Translations under genes and position numbers: made by a program
Shown here: positions 1-6,628 of the stretch, piece after piece
Layout: each line of letters opens with the position of its first letter
Position numbering within the stretch: the stretch's first letter is position 1
DNA from: DAIPHL01 sp036771375
GTDB taxonomy: Bacteria > Synergistota > Synergistia > Synergistales > Synergistaceae
Assembly (NCBI GenBank): GCA_036771375.1
Contig: DAIPHL010000087.1
Location: 1-9,823, forward strand
DNA length: 9,823 nt
Direction of reading: 5' to 3'
Notes under the pieces: generated by a model
Told to the model about the DNA's origin: nothing
What the model saw: only the letters and a program-made list of their open reading frames with translations
The model's database searches: none

Positions 1-310
1 CTTGTAGATTAATTATCAGAGGGAGATGATGTTTCGCGACATGAACGGTTACTTTGATTATGCTCCGCATGGCATTTCCGGTCGATCTCTCCCGCTGTGA
101 GGAAATCAATTTTGTACTCCTGCGGATGTTCATTCCAGGATACTTCTTACAGGACTTTCTTCGACACCATTCGAACCCCAGAAATGTAAAACAACGCTAG
201 TTTATCTCACAAACAAACAAGGCAAAACAGCCTGCGCAAGCGGTTTGAGTGCGAGGCCGTTTTGCATGGATCGGTCATTGTTTTCGGCGGCCGAACCTCC
301 CGACGACCGG
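1..310. other. Left-edge region without a convincing gene
   Basis: This 310-base stretch is visibly more AT-rich than the genes to its right, at least over its first 220 bases. I see only short open frames. One on the plus strand at 26-100 encodes 24 residues, with GGGAG close to its tandem ATG codons. One at 60-200 encodes 46 residues without a Shine-Dalgarno site. A minus-strand frame between about 40 and 170 reads as a soluble-looking peptide but has an in-frame stop just upstream and no start codon. None resembles a family I recognise. The stretch most likely holds the 3' untranslated end of the operon that finishes at 311, plus either intergenic DNA or an eroded gene. Confidence 0.5.
209..233 (-). 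terminator. Possible weak terminator of the TRAP-enzyme operon
   Basis: Read on the minus strand, a four-base-pair stem AGGC/GCCT (233-230 with 223-220) with a six-base loop is followed by the U-rich tail TTGTTTGTTTG. It lies about 75 bases past the stop codon of the cyclodeaminase-family gene, which is where the operon's transcript should end. The stem is short and the tail is interrupted, so this is only a candidate. A stronger hairpin at 283-295 (TTCGG/CCGAA) has no U tract on either strand. Confidence 0.3.
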
Positions 311-1297
311 TCAGTTTTCGATCTGTCTTCCGATGCCGAGTTCGACGGCTCTGTTGTATATGTTCCAGGCGGCGACGACGTCCAAAACGGCGTAACCGAC
401 CGTTTTCATGACCGTGACCTGCTCCTCCGACTCCCGTCCGGCGATCTTGCCGTCGAGGACTTCGCCGAGCTCTCCGGCGACACGATCGAAAGAATAGCGG
501 CCTTCCCGAACGGGGATGATGAAGTCTCCCGCCTCCGCGAAAACGGCCTCCCTGTTGTCGACGAACACCCGACTCCTCTCCAAAAGCGCAAGATCGAGTT
601 CCCGCGCATTCGGAGTGTACGAGCCGACGCCGTTTACGTGGGCACCCGCTTTCACTCTGCTTCCGTCGAAAACCGGTGTCGAGGAGATCGTGACGGTGGT
701 AACGACATCCGCCTCGTCGATCGCCTCGTCCGGGGAAGCGGCCGCCTTCAGGGCGACGCCGAAGAATTCGGCCATCCCGGCGACGGAGTCGATGAAACGG
801 CCGATACGCTCCTCTACGATGTCGAAGACACGGACCTCCGCGAAATTCCTGGCGGTAAGCATGGCCTCGAGCTGGCTTTTCGCCTGGCCTCCCGTCCCAA
901 AGAGAGAGCCCACCTCGACTTTTGGACGTGCCAGTATGCTCGTCGCCGCCCCGGAGATCGCCCCCGTACGAATCCTGGTCACCTCCGTTCCGTTCATCAT
1001 CGCGCAGACCTCGCCGGTTTCGTTGTCGAGAAGAAGAACCTGCGCCGTGACGACGGGTTTCCCTCTTCGGGCGTTCTCGGGAAACGTGGAGACGATCTTG
1101 ATGCCGACCCTGTTGACATAGTCTTTGACGAAGGCGGGCATGAACTGGGACGTACTGTCGTCGTCCACTTTGAAGCTTATTCGCACGGGAAGCTCCGTCT
1201 GTTTTTGCGAATGCAGCAGAAAAGCCGCCTTGTTGGATTCGATCGCTTCCTTCATGGGAAAAAGCCTGCGAACGTCTTCGGAATCAAGCAAGAGCAT
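311..1297 (-). CDS. Ornithine cyclodeaminase/mu-crystallin family protein (probable imine reductase or amino-acid dehydrogenase)
   Basis: The product is 328 residues, normal for the family, and cytoplasmic with no signal peptide. The N-terminal part has the family signature TRIRTGAISGAAT at residues 107-119. A Rossmann NAD(P)-binding loop, FGTGGQA, follows at 133-139. The motif GSYTPNAREL at 225-234 aligns with the catalytic loop of ornithine cyclodeaminase, but the catalytic aspartate of that enzyme is replaced by Tyr227. That argues against true ornithine cyclodeaminase and for a ketimine or pyrroline-type reductase, or an amino-acid dehydrogenase, as in mu-crystallin-like members. The ATG at 1297 is chosen because AAGGAG (1312-1307) lies nine bases upstream; the in-frame TTG at 1306 directly abuts that site. 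The gene is last in the dctPQM operon, 25 bases after dctM, so it probably acts on the imported compound or its product. The exact substrate cannot be read from the sequence. Confidence 0.9.
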   Translation of the reverse strand: MLLLDSEDVRRLFPMKEAIESNKAAFLLHSQKQTELPVRISFKVDDDSTSQFMPAFVKDYVNRVGIKIVSTFPENARRGKPVVTAQVLLLDNETGEVCAMMNGTEVTRIRTGAISGAATSILARPKVEVGSLFGTGGQAKSQLEAMLTARNFAEVRVFDIVEERIGRFIDSVAGMAEFFGVALKAAASPDEAIDEADVVTTVTISSTPVFDGSRVKAGAHVNGVGSYTPNARELDLALLERSRVFVDNREAVFAEAGDFIIPVREGRYSFDRVAGELGEVLDGKIAGRESEEQVTVMKTVGYAVLDVVAAWNIYNRAVELGIGRQIEN

Positions 1298-1306
1298 CGA
1301 GAACAA

Positions 1307-1312
1307 CTCCTT
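1307..1312 (-). promoter_or_regulatory. Ribosome binding site deciding the start of the cyclodeaminase-family gene
   Basis: AAGGAG on the minus strand sits nine bases before ATG at 1297 and touches the alternative TTG at 1306. Only the ATG has workable spacing, so the coding region starts at 1297. Confidence 0.75.
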
Positions 1313-1322
1313 TTTTCTCTCT

Positions 1323-2633
1323 CTAGTAGTTTAACAGCAATCGCGGCATATACAGCGCGATCGCGGGGAAGAGAATCAGCACCAGAACCATCGCGAACTG
1401 TATCGCCAAAAAAGGCAGGGCGGAGACGAAGACATCCCTCGTGGTCACCTCTTTGGGCGTCGCCGTCAACATGTAGAAAAGAGACAGCCCGATCGGCGGC
1501 GATACGTAAGACATCTGGAGTAAAACCATGAACACGATGCCCCACCAGAGCGGGTTGAAACCGAGCTGCACCATGATCGGAGACAAAATTGGAGCCGCAA
1601 GCATGATGATCGCGGTCGTTTCCAGAAACATCCCGAGGAAAAAAATGAACAAAACCGCAAGAAGGAACACCATCCATTTTCCACCGGGGAGCGACATCGC
1701 GATCTGCGTGACCATCATGTTACCGCCGATGCCGGAAAAAACGCCACCGAACGAAGAGGCGGAGGCGATCAACCAGCCGACCATTCCCGTTATTCCGAGG
1801 GTTTCGATGCAGACGTCCTTCACCATTTTCCAGGAGATCCTCTTCGTCAAGGCGCTGAACAGAAGGGCTCCGCCCGCGCCGACCGAGGCAGCTTCCGTCG
1901 GAGATGTCACCCCGAACACGATCGAACCGAGCACCGCCACAATCAAGCCAAAGGGGAGGAATACCTTTTTCAGGGCCAGGAACTTTTCCCTTGTCGAAGC
2001 CCTCGCCTCCGGAGGCAGGGCCGGGCAACAGTTCCTGTTGAACAGGTTTCTCAACAATATGTACGCGGAATAAAGCGCGGCGAGAAAGAGTCCGGATGTC
2101 AACCCGCCGAGAAAGAGCCCTCCCACCGATATGCTCGTGATGGCTCCGTATACGACCATGTTCGTGCTCGGAGGGATGAGCTGCCCCAAGGTGCCTCCGG
2201 CAAGAATGGTTCCGAGGCTCAGCCTTTTGTCATAGCCGTATTTGAGCATCTGCGGAAGACCGATCAAGGTCAGTCCGATCACGCCCGCCGCCACGACACC
2301 GGATATGGCGCCCAAAAACGCGCCGACAAGTATGGTGGCGACAGCCAATCCACCCCGCACCGGACCCGACCATTTGTAGAACGCGTCGTACAAGTCGGAG
2401 ACGATATCTGACTTCTCGAGCACCAGAGCCATGAAGATAAACAGAGGCGTCGCGATCAACACGAAATTATTCATGGACCCCCATATGGCGGAAACAACGA
2501 TGTTCGGACCGGTGGAGCCCCAGAATATCAGCGAGAACACTGTGGCAACGGTGAAAAACGAAAAAGCGATCGGAAAACCGATCAGGATCAATATGAACAG
2601 GGCCAGAAACATCAGCGCCGACATAAACTCCAT
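1323..2633 (-). CDS. dctM: TRAP transporter large permease subunit, DctM family
   Basis: This is the large membrane subunit of a tripartite ATP-independent periplasmic transporter. It sits in the inner membrane and moves the substrate delivered by DctP, usually with sodium ions. The 436-residue product is almost entirely hydrophobic helices, as expected for the roughly 12-helix M subunit. Family hallmarks are ATPLFIFMALVLEKSDI at 61-77 and GGTLGQLIPPSTNMVVYG at 146-163, with the LIPPS motif typical of DctM. The start is placed at ATG 2633, where AGGTGA lies five bases upstream. A GTG at 2642 is the alternative; it abuts the dctQ stop codon but its AAGGA is only three bases away. The gene follows dctQ with almost no gap, so the two are probably translationally coupled, and it precedes the cyclodeaminase-family gene by 25 bases. 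Confidence 0.95.
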   Translation of the reverse strand: MEFMSALMFLALFILILIGFPIAFSFFTVATVFSLIFWGSTGPNIVVSAIWGSMNNFVLIATPLFIFMALVLEKSDIVSDLYDAFYKWSGPVRGGLAVATILVGAFLGAISGVVAAGVIGLTLIGLPQMLKYGYDKRLSLGTILAGGTLGQLIPPSTNMVVYGAITSISVGGLFLGGLTSGLFLAALYSAYILLRNLFNRNCCPALPPEARASTREKFLALKKVFLPFGLIVAVLGSIVFGVTSPTEAASVGAGGALLFSALTKRISWKMVKDVCIETLGITGMVGWLIASASSFGGVFSGIGGNMMVTQIAMSLPGGKWMVFLLAVLFIFFLGMFLETTAIIMLAAPILSPIMVQLGFNPLWWGIVFMVLLQMSYVSPPIGLSLFYMLTATPKEVTTRDVFVSALPFLAIQFAMVLVLILFPAIALYMPRLLLNY

Positions 2634-2642
2634 CTTCGTCAC

Positions 2643-3182
2643 CTATCCTTGTGAATCGCCCGCCGGCGTTTCCCGGGGAACCTCGCCACGAACGAGCTTG
2701 ATCATCTCCGAGACGAATTGCAATATGACCGCAAAAATGGACAACACGACGATCCATTTAAACCACCATATCTGGGGATTGAAGGTCGTCTGATGTTCGG
2801 AGCGTTCCAAAATCATCGTGGATTCGAAAGCCCATATCCCGGCATAGTACATGACGTACGACATACAGACCAAAGCGGTCAGATTGAATATGATCTCGAG
2901 CGTTCTGGAAACCTTCGCTGAAAGCTTGTTCTTGAAGATATCCACGCAGACATGTTTGCCTTTCAGCAAGCAGTAGGAACCACCGGCGAAAGCGATGGTC
3001 CCATATAAGAATATGGAGACCTCGTAGGCCCAGGAAGGCATATCCTTTACGATGTATCTTTTAAAGGAGCCGTACAGAATGACTGCGATCAGAAACAAAA
3101 GGAGCAGAGAAACCCCAAACCCCACCTTGGCGGAAAGCCAATCTATCCTTCGTGAGAAAACAGCGAGCTTATCTTTTTTCAT
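2643..3182 (-). CDS. dctQ: TRAP transporter small permease subunit, DctQ family
   Basis: This is the small four-helix membrane subunit that pairs with DctM. The 179-residue protein has hydrophobic segments near 20-43, 52-73, 98-118 and 140-163. The family pattern is clear around residues 51-81: a Trp, then E54, then FAGGSY, then a glycine-lysine step into HVCVDI (77-82). The charged C-terminus is cytoplasmic by family rule. Its ATG at 3182 has GGGAG nine bases upstream. An intrinsic terminator separates it from dctP, and dctM begins at or within ten bases of its stop codon. The protein cannot transport alone; its value as evidence is that P, Q and M are all present and intact in one operon. 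Confidence 0.93.
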   Translation of the reverse strand: MKKDKLAVFSRRIDWLSAKVGFGVSLLLLFLIAVILYGSFKRYIVKDMPSWAYEVSIFLYGTIAFAGGSYCLLKGKHVCVDIFKNKLSAKVSRTLEIIFNLTALVCMSYVMYYAGIWAFESTMILERSEHQTTFNPQIWWFKWIVVLSIFAVILQFVSEMIKLVRGEVPRETPAGDSQG

Positions 3183-3211
3183 CGATCCAATCTCCCTGAG
3201 TTGTAGAAGAT

Positions 3212-3249
3212 AAAAAAAGGATCGAGGCCGCTTTGACGGGTCTCGATCC
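3212..3249 (-). terminator. Intrinsic terminator between dctP and dctQ
   Basis: On the minus strand, GGATCGAG (3249-3242) and CTCGATCC (3226-3219) form a perfect eight-base-pair stem. The loop of 15 bases can add a G-U pair and two G-C pairs at its base. The stem is followed at once by seven U residues (3218-3212). It starts 14 bases past the dctP stop codon. Its position inside the operon points to partial termination, giving more dctP than dctQM transcript, a common arrangement for binding-protein transporters. The 3' arm can also pair with GGATCGA at 3188-3182, which overlaps the dctQ start codon. Confidence 0.85.
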
Positions 3250-3262
3250 CAGGAAGCGTTTT

Positions 3263-4318
3263 CTATTTTGTCACTTTAAATCCGAGCGCCTTCGCGTAAT
3301 CGTAATAACCGAGATCGTTCAAGACGCGGGCGTAGATTTTGACGTATTCGGCGAGATCGGGATTTTTCTTCGCGTCATCCAGCATCATCTTCGCCGCAAT
3401 CTCCCGCGCTTTCTTGACATCCGCATCGGGAATGGTGATTATCTTTATGGTCTTGCGGGCCTCCCACTGCCTCTTCGCCTTTATGGTTCCTATGCCGTTT
3501 GCCACTGCGGATTTACGGAGGATCTCCTCTCTTGCGAGGTTCACGATCTCCTTCAGATCCTGCGGGAGTTTTTCCCATGCCTTGGGGTTCACGATCAGGG
3601 ATTGTTCCTCAATGGAGTCGTAGTGCATCCCCGGGATCATGACATATTTGACGACCTCCTGGAGGTTGAGCTGCTGGTTCATCGCCCAGTCATTGTACTC
3701 GGCGAGATCCACCTGCTTTGTCTGGAGAGCGGTGTAGACCTCCGAAGGAGCGGTTGATACGACCGAGGCGCCAAGGCGCGTGTAAAACGCGGCGCTGATG
3801 CCATGAGAGCGAATTCTCTTTCCTTTAAAGTCGGCCAGTGTCTTGACCGGAACGACTCCAAGCAGCTGTTCCGGCGGCGCCCACTGACTGGGACCAAGAT
3901 AGGTGATCCCATATTTTTTATACAGTTTCTCGGCAAAAGCCTTCGATTCGCTGTAAAGATATACGGACTCGGAAAAATCGACCAGCGGACTGCCCGGTCT
4001 GCCGGCAAAATAGGAGAAAGCGGTGTTCTTGCCACCCCAGAAGCCGCTCGCAATCGATGCCATTTGCACGGTTCCGTTTTTCACCGAATCGAACGTTTCC
4101 CCAACGGGAAAGAGCATTCCGGAACCATACGGCTCGAGCGTCAGCCTCCCCCCGGAAGCCTTGGTAACGGAGGCGCAAAACTCGGCAACGAGATCGTAGC
4201 GAACGGTTCCGGTCGGCTGGTGCGTGACCACTCTCCACTTCGTCGGAGATGCCATCGCAGGCAAAGAGAAAACAAACAACGAGATGAAAACGATGAAAAG
4301 AACTTTTTTTCTGAACAT
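3263..4318 (-). CDS. dctP: TRAP transporter substrate-binding protein, DctP family
   Basis: This is the exported solute receptor of the TRAP system. The 351-residue precursor starts with a classical signal peptide: FRKK, a hydrophobic core (7-19), and a likely cleavage after AMA at residue 23. The mature part has the DctP fold pattern: a first strand reading WRVVTHQPTG, the segment KGKRIRSHG at 165-173 whose Arg170 is the expected carboxylate-binding arginine, then VYTALQTKQVDLAEYND at 194-210 and a C-terminal helical region. No lipobox cysteine is present, so the mature protein should be free in the periplasm or the equivalent space. ATG at 4318 is preceded by GGGGGAG seven bases upstream. 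The gene is first in the operon, directly facing the GntR-family regulator. The ligand is probably an organic, amino or keto acid; nothing visible fixes it further. Confidence 0.95.
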   Translation of the reverse strand: MFRKKVLFIVFISLFVFSLPAMASPTKWRVVTHQPTGTVRYDLVAEFCASVTKASGGRLTLEPYGSGMLFPVGETFDSVKNGTVQMASIASGFWGGKNTAFSYFAGRPGSPLVDFSESVYLYSESKAFAEKLYKKYGITYLGPSQWAPPEQLLGVVPVKTLADFKGKRIRSHGISAAFYTRLGASVVSTAPSEVYTALQTKQVDLAEYNDWAMNQQLNLQEVVKYVMIPGMHYDSIEEQSLIVNPKAWEKLPQDLKEIVNLAREEILRKSAVANGIGTIKAKRQWEARKTIKIITIPDADVKKAREIAAKMMLDDAKKNPDLAEYVKIYARVLNDLGYYDYAKALGFKVTK

Positions 4319-4379
4319 CGAACGCTCCCCCTTATGACGATATTTTCACACCCATGTCGCAAGACGTTCCAAGAATCGC

Positions 4380-4409
4380 TTTGCATACCACCCCATTTTC
4401 ATATATAAT
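4380..4409 (+). promoter_or_regulatory. Predicted promoter of the GntR-family regulator
   Basis: A perfect -10 hexamer TATAAT at 4404-4409 is preceded by TTTGCA (4380-4385, 18-base spacing) or TTGCAT (17-base spacing), a weak -35. The start of transcription should fall near 4416, giving a leader of about 160 bases before the ATG at 4575. The palindrome at 4410-4433 begins right after the -10 box, which suits autoregulation. Confidence 0.5.
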
Positions 4410-4433
4410 TTGGACTAACCATGGCATTACCAA
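4410..4433. promoter_or_regulatory. Palindromic operator candidate 1 (TTGG-N5-CCATGG-N5-CCAA)
   Basis: A perfectly symmetric spaced inverted repeat has outer arms TTGG (4410-4413) and CCAA (4430-4433) centred on CCATGG (4419-4424). It lies just after the -10 box of the regulator promoter and just downstream of the predicted transcription start of dctP, so a bound dimer could block both. GntR/FadR-family dimers bind short palindromes, which makes the adjacent regulator the natural candidate. That assignment is an inference. Confidence 0.5.
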
Positions 4434-4444
4434 AATCTTGCGTT

Positions 4445-4473
4445 ATATTATCATACGCGTATTGCCATGACAA
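4445..4473 (-). promoter_or_regulatory. Predicted promoter of the dctPQM-enzyme operon
   Basis: On the minus strand, TTGTCA (4473-4468, five of six consensus bases) and TAATAT (4450-4445, four of six) are separated by exactly 17 bases. Transcription would start near 4438 and leave a leader of about 120 bases before dctP. The 10-base palindrome at 4453-4462 lies entirely in the spacer, a typical repressor position. Confidence 0.5.
4453..4462. promoter_or_regulatory. Palindromic operator candidate 2 (ATACGCGTAT)
   Basis: A perfect 10-base palindrome sits between the predicted -35 and -10 boxes of the dctP promoter. Its length and symmetry suit a winged-helix dimer such as a GntR-family repressor. 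It is unlike palindrome 1 in sequence, so the two may be bound by different proteins, or one may be coincidental. Confidence 0.4.
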
Positions 4474-4562
4474 GCATCAAGAACGAAAATCGTAGAGCAT
4501 TCGGACAGATCGACTTCTCTCGTGATTTTCGTGCGGGATGTTTGTGTGAACCATTCGATTTC

Positions 4563-4569
4563 GGAGGGG
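4563..4569 (+). promoter_or_regulatory. Ribosome binding site deciding the regulator start
   Basis: GGAGGGG ends five bases before ATG at 4575 and is the only strong site near the two possible starts. It supports the 237-residue product over the longer frame from 4467. Confidence 0.8.
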
Positions 4570-4574
4570 TTTCC

Positions 4575-5288
4575 ATGGGAAAAAGAAGGAATGAAGTGAT
4601 CGACAAGATCTTGCTCTACGCGAAAGACAACTCCGGCTCCTCTTCCTGCAAGCTTCCATCGGAACGGGAGATGGCTTCCCTCTTTGGGGTCAGCAGGGTT
4701 TTACTGAGAGAGGCCATCGTGGCCCTGGAGGTGATGGGACTATTGGAAATTCGAGGGAGGCAGGGAATTTACGTAAAGGAACCTCAACTTGACTTCATCG
4801 AGGAGGAGTTGAAAATCCTCCCGATACTCCCCGAAAAATTCCTGCCTCAATTTTTTGAGGTGAGGACCATCATTGAAGTAAACGCGGCAAGGATCGCAGC
4901 GCTGCGAAGAACGGACGAACAGCTGCGCGAGATCGAATTGTGCCTGGCACGGTTGAAGACGGTGATCGAAAACGGAGAAGATCTTCCGATTCGCGCGCGC
5001 TACGAATTCATCCTCCACTATCTGATCGTCGAAGCGACCAACAACGACATCATGAAAAAAATATACGAAAGCCTGAGGGTCCTGATGGAAAAGTATCACG
5101 TCATTCTACACAAAAACCTCACACGGGAACCCTGCTGGGAAAAACACGTCCTGGAAGACCAATCCACCATTTACGATGCGATAAAAAGACGGGACGCGGC
5201 ACTTGCCGAAGAGGTCATGAAAAGACACATGCGCCAGATCGTCGAACTGTACGACGAACTGAAAGGACACACGATCCTCAACATCTGA
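4575..5288 (+). CDS. GntR-family transcriptional regulator, FadR/FCD subfamily
   Basis: This is a DNA-binding repressor or activator that very likely controls the divergent TRAP operon and itself. It has 237 residues. The N-terminal winged helix-turn-helix spans about 5-68, with LPSEREMASLFGVSRVLLRE at 27-46 and the wing GRQGIYV at 61-67. A helical FCD ligand domain occupies about 90-228. The FCD metal site normally uses Asp, His, His, His. Here the aligned positions are Glu144, His148, Gln196 and His218, so two ligands are changed and metal binding may be weak or lost. The start at 4575 has GGAGG eight to twelve bases upstream. An in-frame ATG at 4467 would add 36 residues that do not belong to the family, and it lacks a good ribosome site. 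FCD regulators commonly bind carboxylic acids, matching the neighbouring transporter. The gene ends 45 bases from a convergent gene. Confidence 0.9.
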   Translation: MGKRRNEVIDKILLYAKDNSGSSSCKLPSEREMASLFGVSRVLLREAIVALEVMGLLEIRGRQGIYVKEPQLDFIEEELKILPILPEKFLPQFFEVRTIIEVNAARIAALRRTDEQLREIELCLARLKTVIENGEDLPIRARYEFILHYLIVEATNNDIMKKIYESLRVLMEKYHVILHKNLTREPCWEKHVLEDQSTIYDAIKRRDAALAEEVMKRHMRQIVELYDELKGHTILNI

Positions 5289-5304
5289 GGACGAAGACCT
5301 CTTT
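5287..5304. terminator. Possible weak terminator in the convergent gap
   Basis: GAGG (5287-5290) and CCTC (5298-5301) can form a four-base-pair stem that overlaps the regulator stop codon and is followed by TTT on the plus strand. It is too short to be confident. No better hairpin exists in the 45-base gap between the two convergent genes. Confidence 0.2.
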
Positions 5305-5333
5305 ACGCCCTCTCAAAACGGTCGATTTCTCCG

Positions 5334-6530
5334 TCAGGCCGCGACGTTTCCGGCGGTCTCCTTCGCCTTGATCAGGGCCTCCTCCAGAGTGGCGGAGAAT
5401 ATGCCGTATTCCATGCGGCTTGCGCCGTTGTAGAAGAAGGTACCCGCCTTTACCTTGGGGTTCACCGCACTTCTGACGTCCTCGTCGAAAACCTGCTCCA
5501 ACAGCGTCATGATGCGACTCAACAGCACCTTCGCCCCCCCGCCTGGGGTTTCGGGAAGCAGTATCTGGATACGGTGGCCTTTCATGAGAAAAGCACTGTC
5601 CATGGAACGCAGGCTCTCCTTCACCTTCACGGCAAACGCCGTAAAGAGCATCTTCTGTTGCTGTTCGGATATATTGATGCCGTCACTGATTTCGAAAAAA
5701 AGCTCCAGAAGAATGCCGGAAAGCTGTCGGGTGTATCGCTGAGCGCGCGAGACCTCCTCCGGTCCGCGGATCATCCTGTATTCGTCGGTGTAAAGACCGG
5801 TCTGTGGATCATAGAGGACGAGGCCCTTCGGTCCCTGTGGCTCCGGAGTCGACGCGGCCGGCTTGCAGTCGGGCGTCGGCAGAAGCGAGAAATAATGCCG
5901 CGCGCCCTCTTTGATCTGGGATAGCCACCATTTCCCGGAGTCGAAGACGACCTCCTCCCGATCGATCGGCAGGACATCCGTGACGATCTCTCCTTCCACG
6001 TCTTTGGGGTTTTTGCCCGTGGCCTCGTAAAAACGAGAGGTCCCCCCAAGGACGATGCCCCTCGTGTCCGTGATCAGAATCGGAAGAGCCAGCTTTTCGA
6101 GAAGGCTCTCCATTCGCTCTCGCTCCTCCTCGTTCTGCTCGGTGAACTCGCGAAACGAAGAACCTCCCACGTCGTACAACGACCGTGATCCGTGCGTGGC
6201 GTAGAAAAAAACGACGACAAGGCCGACGAGAAAGGCGACAAGCCCCACCCACGACAGGATCGCCGCACCGAACTGCAAGGCGGCAAAAGCGAGCAGAAGC
6301 CCCTGTGAAAGCAGGGTGATACCGGTGTTGTAACTTTTGTTCCTCTTCGTTATAAAGAAGAGAGAGACCCCGCAAAGACAGACATACGCCGCGATAACGA
6401 CCCCCCAGACGGCGGCTGGAAGATGATGAGACGTGCCTTTGTCACGAAACAGAACGGCCAACATCAGGGTAAAAAAAGAGAACACCGGGGGAAAGTTCAA
6501 CCATACCACGTCGTACACCAGCCTTTTCAT
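5334..6530 (-). CDS. Membrane protein with PAS-like and degenerate GGDEF-like domains
   Basis: The 398-residue product has four likely membrane helices (about 12-28, 39-60, 70-88 and 90-110), a charged linker (125-142), a PAS-like segment (about 143-218) and a C-terminal GGDEF-like domain (about 237-395). The latter begins with DPQTGLY at 241-247, matching the DxLTGLxN entry of diguanylate cyclases, and contains a run similar to the RYxRxLSxLLL helix-strand (265-275). At the signature, however, residues 317-321 read KGHRI instead of GGDEF, directly before the usual IxLLPET strand. The metal-binding aspartate region around 277-284 is also not conserved. Cyclic di-GMP synthesis is therefore unlikely; a sensory or binding role is more plausible. 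The ATG at 6530 starts the first helix; upstream in-frame codons run into the divergent gene. No clear Shine-Dalgarno site precedes it. Confidence 0.75.
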   Translation of the reverse strand: MKRLVYDVVWLNFPPVFSFFTLMLAVLFRDKGTSHHLPAAVWGVVIAAYVCLCGVSLFFITKRNKSYNTGITLLSQGLLLAFAALQFGAAILSWVGLVAFLVGLVVVFFYATHGSRSLYDVGGSSFREFTEQNEEERERMESLLEKLALPILITDTRGIVLGGTSRFYEATGKNPKDVEGEIVTDVLPIDREEVVFDSGKWWLSQIKEGARHYFSLLPTPDCKPAASTPEPQGPKGLVLYDPQTGLYTDEYRMIRGPEEVSRAQRYTRQLSGILLELFFEISDGINISEQQQKMLFTAFAVKVKESLRSMDSAFLMKGHRIQILLPETPGGGAKVLLSRIMTLLEQVFDEDVRSAVNPKVKAGTFFYNGASRMEYGIFSATLEEALIKAKETAGNVAA

Positions 6531-6569
6531 CCATGATCGGCGGTCAGATTCTCCGTTTGAATCGAACTC

Positions 6570-6575
6570 ATTATA
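6570..6575 (-). promoter_or_regulatory. Predicted -10 box of the PAS/GGDEF-like gene
   Basis: A perfect TATAAT, preceded by TG with one intervening base missing from the extended -10 form, lies 39 bases before the ATG at 6530. The expected leader is about 32 bases. No convincing -35 box is seen 16-18 bases upstream, so the promoter would be weak or dependent on an activator. Confidence 0.4.
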
Positions 6576-6628
6576 CACGATAAGGACGAGGAGGATATCG
6601 ACGCTTTCTTCGGATATGCCCGATACGC

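Noticed and set aside
145..190. A T-arm-like sequence (GGGGTTCGAATGG on the minus strand) suggesting a tRNA
   Set aside because: The bases flanking the loop cannot pair into a five-base T stem, and no acceptor stem, D arm or anticodon arm can be placed around it.
245..1531. A 428-codon open frame on the plus strand
   Set aside because: It lies wholly opposite the cyclodeaminase-family gene and the end of dctM. Its translation is rich in Arg, Asp and Gly with no family pattern and no ribosome site, which is typical of antisense shadows in GC-rich coding DNA.
4467..4574. A 36-codon upstream extension of the regulator
   Set aside because: The family's winged helix begins just after 4575, the strong ribosome site points to 4575, and the extension has no recognisable content.
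6529..6573. A 14-codon leader frame on the minus strand whose TGA overlaps the ATG at 6530
   Set aside because: The overlap looks like translational coupling, but the leader's own ATG lies inside the predicted TATAAT box and has no ribosome site. It would not be on the transcript from that promoter.
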